Shown here piece after piece: positions 60,741 through 64,000 of a stretch of DNA of 64,000 bases (position 1 is the first letter of the stretch; the number at the start of each line of letters is the position of its first letter). The position numbers and the translations under genes were made by a program. The notes beneath the pieces are model-generated. The model had not been told where the DNA came from and made no database searches. It was given only the letters and a program-made list of their open reading frames with translations. Source of the stretch: Kribbella qitaiheensis (GTDB taxonomy: Bacteria > Actinomycetota > Actinomycetes > Propionibacteriales > Kribbellaceae). The stretch covers positions 6,076,001-6,140,000 of the forward strand of contig NZ_CP043661.1 of the NCBI RefSeq assembly GCF_014217565.1, written 5' to 3'.

Positions 60741-60808
60741 GGCTCAGCTCGCGCGGGGCTTCGCCCACGGCTGAGGCTCAGCTCACGCTGGGCTTCGCGC
60801 CCGGCTGA
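60721..60808. repeat. 34-bp tandem repeat of a gene tail
   Basis: GGCTTCGC occurs at 60723, 60757 and 60791, exactly 34 bp apart. The units read RGFAHG-stop, RGFAHG-stop and LGFAPG-stop, so the coding end and TGA are kept although the unit is not a multiple of three. Confidence 0.9.
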
Positions 60809-60823
60809 CCTCGGGTGACTCCC

Positions 60824-60847
60824 TCAGCGGGGTCACCTTTGACGGCT
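60824..60847. terminator. Hairpin between convergent genes
   Basis: GGTGACTCC and GGGGTCACC pair over 9 bp with one mismatch, loop CTCAGC, then TTT. It ends just before the gene at 60853. Confidence 0.6.
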
Positions 60848-60852
60848 GATGG

Positions 60853-61413
60853 TTAGCTGACTTCTTCGACGGCCGGCTCTAGCTGGAGTACTCGTTGGGC
60901 GTCGGCGAGGACTGCTGGGGAGGCCAGGGACTGCCAGCGGGGGATCTGCTCCTGCAGGAAGGGGCGGAGCTTCGGGGTCAGGTCGGGAGCGTGGTCGAGG
61001 ACGTCGAGCTCGTTGACGATCGTGAGGTCGACGAACTCGCGGAGCTCGGAGTTGCTCAGCTCTTCCGTGGTCCCGGTGAAGCGATCCGTCACCATGCGAT
61101 GCTCGGCGAGATCCCGCCAGGTCGTCTCCCGGTCGCAGGATCCGTACCGGTAGACGAGCAGCTCAGCCTCGGGCCCGATCACTGCTTCCAGCACCGGTCG
61201 CTCGGTCTGCCAGTCGAACAGATGCGTCGGGAACCCGTCCGTGCCGTACGCCGCGTGTGCCAGGCCCGCGATCCTCAGGGTGTCGGAGGCACCGAGCGAG
61301 GTGAGCCGCTTCGCGACCCGGTGCAGGTGCACGTACAACGTGCCGCCCGCGTGCTCCAGCTCGTCCGCGCCGCGAACCAGCAACAACGATCCCAGGTCTT
61401 CGAAGGTGCTCAT
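60853..61413 (-). CDS. Conserved hypothetical, DUF6817-like
   Basis: A 186-residue soluble protein. It contains HAGGTLYVHLHRVAKRL and GLAHAAYGTDGFP, spaced His residues resembling an HD-type metal site, and ends in an acidic helical region. I recall a DUF6817-type family of this pattern but cannot confirm it. The start is the ATG at 61413; upstream lies a 418-bp gap with two hairpin elements and no gene. Confidence 0.65.
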   Translation of the reverse strand: MSTFEDLGSLLLVRGADELEHAGGTLYVHLHRVAKRLTSLGASDTLRIAGLAHAAYGTDGFPTHLFDWQTERPVLEAVIGPEAELLVYRYGSCDRETTWRDLAEHRMVTDRFTGTTEELSNSELREFVDLTIVNELDVLDHAPDLTPKLRPFLQEQIPRWQSLASPAVLADAQRVLQLEPAVEEVS

Positions 61414-61511
61414 CTGACCCCTTCTGGCTTTCGGAGTGGTCAGGGCCCTGACTGGACCGGCCCAGGCACCCAAGGTACGGCCTGGTGTGCACCGCCGCCC
61501 AGGGATGCGGC

Positions 61512-61571
61512 GTGCCGGATCGGTCACACTGCGGACACCCACTGGGCACCCACAAGTCACCGATCCGGCAC
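61512..61571. repeat. Inverted repeat of 13 bp
   Basis: GTGCCGGATCGGT and ACCGATCCGGCAC are perfect complements 34 bp apart. It lies 99 bp above the start of the gene at 60853-61413, so it could be a regulatory hairpin; it does not share the core of the element at 61667. Confidence 0.55.
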
Positions 61572-61666
61572 CTCCTCATTCACCTCTCCCAAGGCCTTCT
61601 GTGCCGGACGCCTCTGACACAGACCTCAGGAAACCCACGAGCACACAAACCCGCTCCGGCTTGTCC

Positions 61667-61759
61667 AGTGCCCCGTGTCGGTAGTTCCGTTGTGCTACCG
61701 GCGCCCAGGCACGCACCTGACCACCGCTATCACTAACTGAACTACCGACACGGGGCACT
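61667..61759. repeat. Hairpin repeat element, copy 2
   Basis: AGTGCCCCGTGTCGGTAGTTC and its exact complement form 21-bp arms 51 bp apart. The interior begins with CCGGCGCCCAGGCACGCACC and a partly mirrored copy follows. About 52 bp align with copy 1 at 20107. It sits in the gap between two genes that do not overlap it. Confidence 0.75.
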
Positions 61760-61831
61760 CGCTGACGTGTGAGGGAAGCACCCGTCGGCGGGACGCGTAC
61801 GCCGGGAGGGAGTGCGGCTGGTGAGGGTCTA

Positions 61832-62326
61832 CTAGTCGTCGAGCTCGGCGAGCGCCTTGCGGGCTGCTTCGAGCTCGGCCTCGAGGGCGGCGACCTTGGC
61901 GGCCTGCTGCTCGCGGGCTGCGTCGATGACCTCGTCGATCGGGCCGGACAGGTCTTCGTGCAGCTCCTTGGCCGCGCGCGAGACGGCCGCGGCGGCGACC
62001 AGCAGGTTCTTCGCGATGAAGCTGTTGCCCTGCTTGAGCTCGGCCTTCCACTCGCCGTCGGCGGTGCCGGTGACGGTCAGGGTGAGCTCGAGCGTCTTGG
62101 TCTTCTTCGGAGCGGCCTTCTTGGCCGGTGCCTTCTTCGGCTTCTCCTCGGCCACCGGAGCAGCCGGCTCGGCGACGTCCGTGTCGGCGGCGTCAGTGCC
62201 GGCCTCCGGCGCGGCGTCAGCGGCTGACGTGACCACAGCCGCCGTCTCGGTCGGCGAGTCGATCACCGCTTCGGGAGTGTCGACGACGTCGGTCTGAGCT
62301 TCTCCTGCAAGGGTGTCTACAGTCAT
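61832..62326 (-). CDS. Ala/Lys-rich acidic-basic protein, DUF6319-like
   Basis: A 164-residue protein. An acidic Ala/Thr/Asp-rich N-terminus is followed by a Lys/Pro/Ala stretch (KPKKAPAKKAAPKKTK) like histone-H1 tails, then a beta segment (TLELTLTVTGTADGEWKAEL) and a long helix ending AELEAARKALAELDD. It may bind nucleic acid through its basic tail; the beta/helix part resembles DUF6319. The ATG at 62326 is chosen; a TTG at 62353 is possible. Function unknown. Confidence 0.72.
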   Translation of the reverse strand: MTVDTLAGEAQTDVVDTPEAVIDSPTETAAVVTSAADAAPEAGTDAADTDVAEPAAPVAEEKPKKAPAKKAAPKKTKTLELTLTVTGTADGEWKAELKQGNSFIAKNLLVAAAAVSRAAKELHEDLSGPIDEVIDAAREQQAAKVAALEAELEAARKALAELDD

Positions 62327-62442
62327 CGTTGCGGCGATCTCCCTGAGTGACAATTGTCCCCGCCGGAGCGGGCTGGCGCTGAGAGTGTATTAGAACACAC
62401 GTTCGACCCCCAGCGCCAATCGCCTCGCTGCACTACCTCCGC

Positions 62443-63885
62443 TCAGGCGGACTGCTCCTTGCGATCTCCCGACCAGTCGAGGTGGAACGCACCCTCGCGG
62501 TCGATCCGGCGGTACGTGTGCGCCCCGAACAGGTCGCGCAGCCCCTGGATCAGAGCAGCCGGCAGCCGGTCGGCGCGCAGGCCGTCGTAGTACGAGAGAG
62601 CCGCGGAGAACCCAGGAGCTGGAACGCCAAAAGTGGCGGCCGCGGCGACAACGCGACGCCAGGCGTCCTGCCCACTCACGACAGCGTCCTTGAAGTAGTC
62701 GTCGACCAGCAGCGACGGCAATGCCGCGTCCCGGTCGTACGCCTCCTTGATGCGGTCCAGGAAACGGGCCCGGATGATGCAGCCGCCGCGCCAGATCTTC
62801 GCCATCGCGCCCAGGTCGATGTCCCAGCCGTACTGGTCGCTGGCGGCCCGGATCGCGTCGAAGCCCTGCGCGTACGCGACCAGCTTCGACGAGTACAGCG
62901 CGTGCCGTACATCCTCGATGAACGCATCCCGGTCGATGTCCAGCTTCGCCTCCGACGACGGCCCGGCCAGTACTCCGGCCGCGGCCTCCCGGCGTACGAC
63001 GTCGCCCGACAGTGAGCGAGCGAAGACGGCCTCGGCCATGCCGCTGACGGGGATGCCCAGGTCCAGAGCGACCTGGACGGTCCAGCGCCCGGTGCCCTTC
63101 TGCTCGGCCTGGTCCAGCACCACGTCCACGAACGGCTGGCCGGTGGACTCGTCGACCTGGCTGAGCACCTCGGCGGTGATCTCGATCAGGAAGGACTCCA
63201 GGTCGCCCGTGTTCCAGTCGCGGAACACGTCGGCGATCTCGGTCGCGCTCAGTCCGAGCACGTGGCGGAGCAGGTCGTACGCCTCGGCGATCAGCTGCAT
63301 GTCGGCGTACTCGATGCCGTTGTGCAGCATCTTCACGAAGTGGCCGGCGCCGTCCGGGCCGACGTGCACGCAGCAGGCCTCGCCGCCGACGTGGGCGGAG
63401 ATCCTGGTCAGCATCGGCTCGAGCGCGGCGTAGGCGAAGGTGGAGCCGCCCGGCATGATGCTCGGCCCGTTCAGCGCGCCCTCCTCGCCACCGGAGACGC
63501 CGGCGCCGACGAAGTGCAGGCCCTTGGCCTTCAGGGCGTCCTCGCGCCGCCGGGTGTCGGCGAAGTGCGCGTTGCCGGCGTCGACGACGATGTCGCCCTC
63601 GTCCAGCAGCGGCACCAGCTCCTCGATCACCGCGTCGGTCGGCTCGCCCGCCTTGACCATGATGATGATCTTGCGCGGCTGCTCCAGCGCGGCCACCAGG
63701 GCCGGCAGGTCGTCCGCCGCGGTGAACTCACCCTCGTGGCCGAACTGCTCGATCAGCGCGTCCGTACGGGCCTTCGAGCGGTTGTGGACGGCGACGTGGA
63801 ACCCGTTGCGCGCCAGGTTGCGGGCCAGGTTGCGACCCATCACCGCGAGTCCGGTGACAGCGATCTGGGCTGGAGCTGAACTCAT
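62443..63885 (-). CDS. gnd: 6-phosphogluconate dehydrogenase (decarboxylating)
   Basis: NADP-dependent pentose-phosphate enzyme of 480 residues, the long form. Motifs: GLAVMGRNLARNLA (cofactor), VGAGVSGGEEGALNGPSIMPGG (substrate), KMLHNGIEYADMQLI with catalytic Lys and nearby Glu, and the C-terminal YDGLRADRLPAALIQGLRD and HTYRRID. The start ATG at 63885 has AGGAGAT upstream. No zwf or other pathway gene lies in the window. Confidence 0.95.
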   Translation of the reverse strand: MSSAPAQIAVTGLAVMGRNLARNLARNGFHVAVHNRSKARTDALIEQFGHEGEFTAADDLPALVAALEQPRKIIIMVKAGEPTDAVIEELVPLLDEGDIVVDAGNAHFADTRRREDALKAKGLHFVGAGVSGGEEGALNGPSIMPGGSTFAYAALEPMLTRISAHVGGEACCVHVGPDGAGHFVKMLHNGIEYADMQLIAEAYDLLRHVLGLSATEIADVFRDWNTGDLESFLIEITAEVLSQVDESTGQPFVDVVLDQAEQKGTGRWTVQVALDLGIPVSGMAEAVFARSLSGDVVRREAAAGVLAGPSSEAKLDIDRDAFIEDVRHALYSSKLVAYAQGFDAIRAASDQYGWDIDLGAMAKIWRGGCIIRARFLDRIKEAYDRDAALPSLLVDDYFKDAVVSGQDAWRRVVAAAATFGVPAPGFSAALSYYDGLRADRLPAALIQGLRDLFGAHTYRRIDREGAFHLDWSGDRKEQSA

Positions 63886-64000
63886 GAAATCTCCTGCGGG
63901 TGGGTGCTGGAAGCTGCGTGCGGGACCCAGTCTGTCGCGTCCGGCAACCCCTGGGCCTATCGGGTATCCAACCCTTGGAACACGTTTCCCATTCCGTCGC

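Overview
This is about 64 kb of chromosome from a high-GC actinomycete. GTG starts, ATGA/GTGA overlaps, a CysO/Mec/CysM cluster, a DUF222-HNH endonuclease and the gene order all point to Nocardioidaceae/Kribbellaceae. Kribbella is my best guess; it is an inference, because no rRNA or other marker gene is present. Genes are dense (about 60) and mostly chromosomal housekeeping or saprophyte metabolism. I see no prophage, conjugative element, CRISPR array or intact insertion sequence.

Layout. 1-4.5 kb: two divergent MFS exporters, a Tat-exported berberine-bridge-type flavoprotein and its convergent XRE regulator. 4.7-9.1 kb: a translationally coupled run of UDP-GlcNAc 2-epimerase, a cupin-like protein (frameshifted), an FG-GAP beta-propeller protein and an acyltransferase-3. 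This is the most unusual metabolic unit here. 9.1-14.4 kb: a 9-bp minisatellite, a DUF222-HNH gene with long internal repeats, three DnaA-box 9-mers, nicotinamidase, a broken TetR gene, a TauE exporter and an SDR. 14.5-25 kb: a secreted beta-propeller/lectin protein, a TetR/SnoaL pair, a SAM methyltransferase, a coiled-coil protein, an epoxide hydrolase, an IMPase (frameshifted) and an alditol-oxidase-type flavoprotein. 24.6-33 kb: a polyamine-to-GABA module (Cache protein and GntR, divergent from an aldehyde dehydrogenase, PotABCD transporter and GabT). 33-46 kb: a block with the order of Mycobacterium tuberculosis Rv1330c-Rv1341 (pncB, clpS, DUF2017, mec, cysO, cysM, murI, Rv1339-like, rph, rdgB), interrupted by an aldo/keto reductase, an alpha/beta hydrolase, a Gfo/Idh/MocA protein and an SGNH hydrolase. 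46-64 kb: an ASCH-like protein (frameshifted), TM2-like and small Cys-rich proteins, tRNA-Leu, a solute-binding/VWA fusion, Bcp, a GroES-like protein, DoxX/MarR, DapC, an M15-type peptidase, a PLP racemase-like gene (frameshifted) with a sugar-lactone oxidase, PIG-L, a DUF6319-like protein and Gnd.

Three patterns stand out beyond the gene list. (1) Several genes have their 3' ends, stop codon included, duplicated in tandem just downstream, or mirrored into a hairpin. (2) A small dispersed hairpin repeat with a conserved core (CCGGCGCCCAGGCACGCACC) occurs at 20.1 kb and 61.7 kb, and a probably related 166-bp palindrome sits between mec and cysO. (3) Five conserved genes each carry one single-base frameshift, all in GGCC-containing G/C runs. 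That looks more like systematic sequence error than true decay.

All functional calls come from reading motifs and gene order by eye. No database search was possible.
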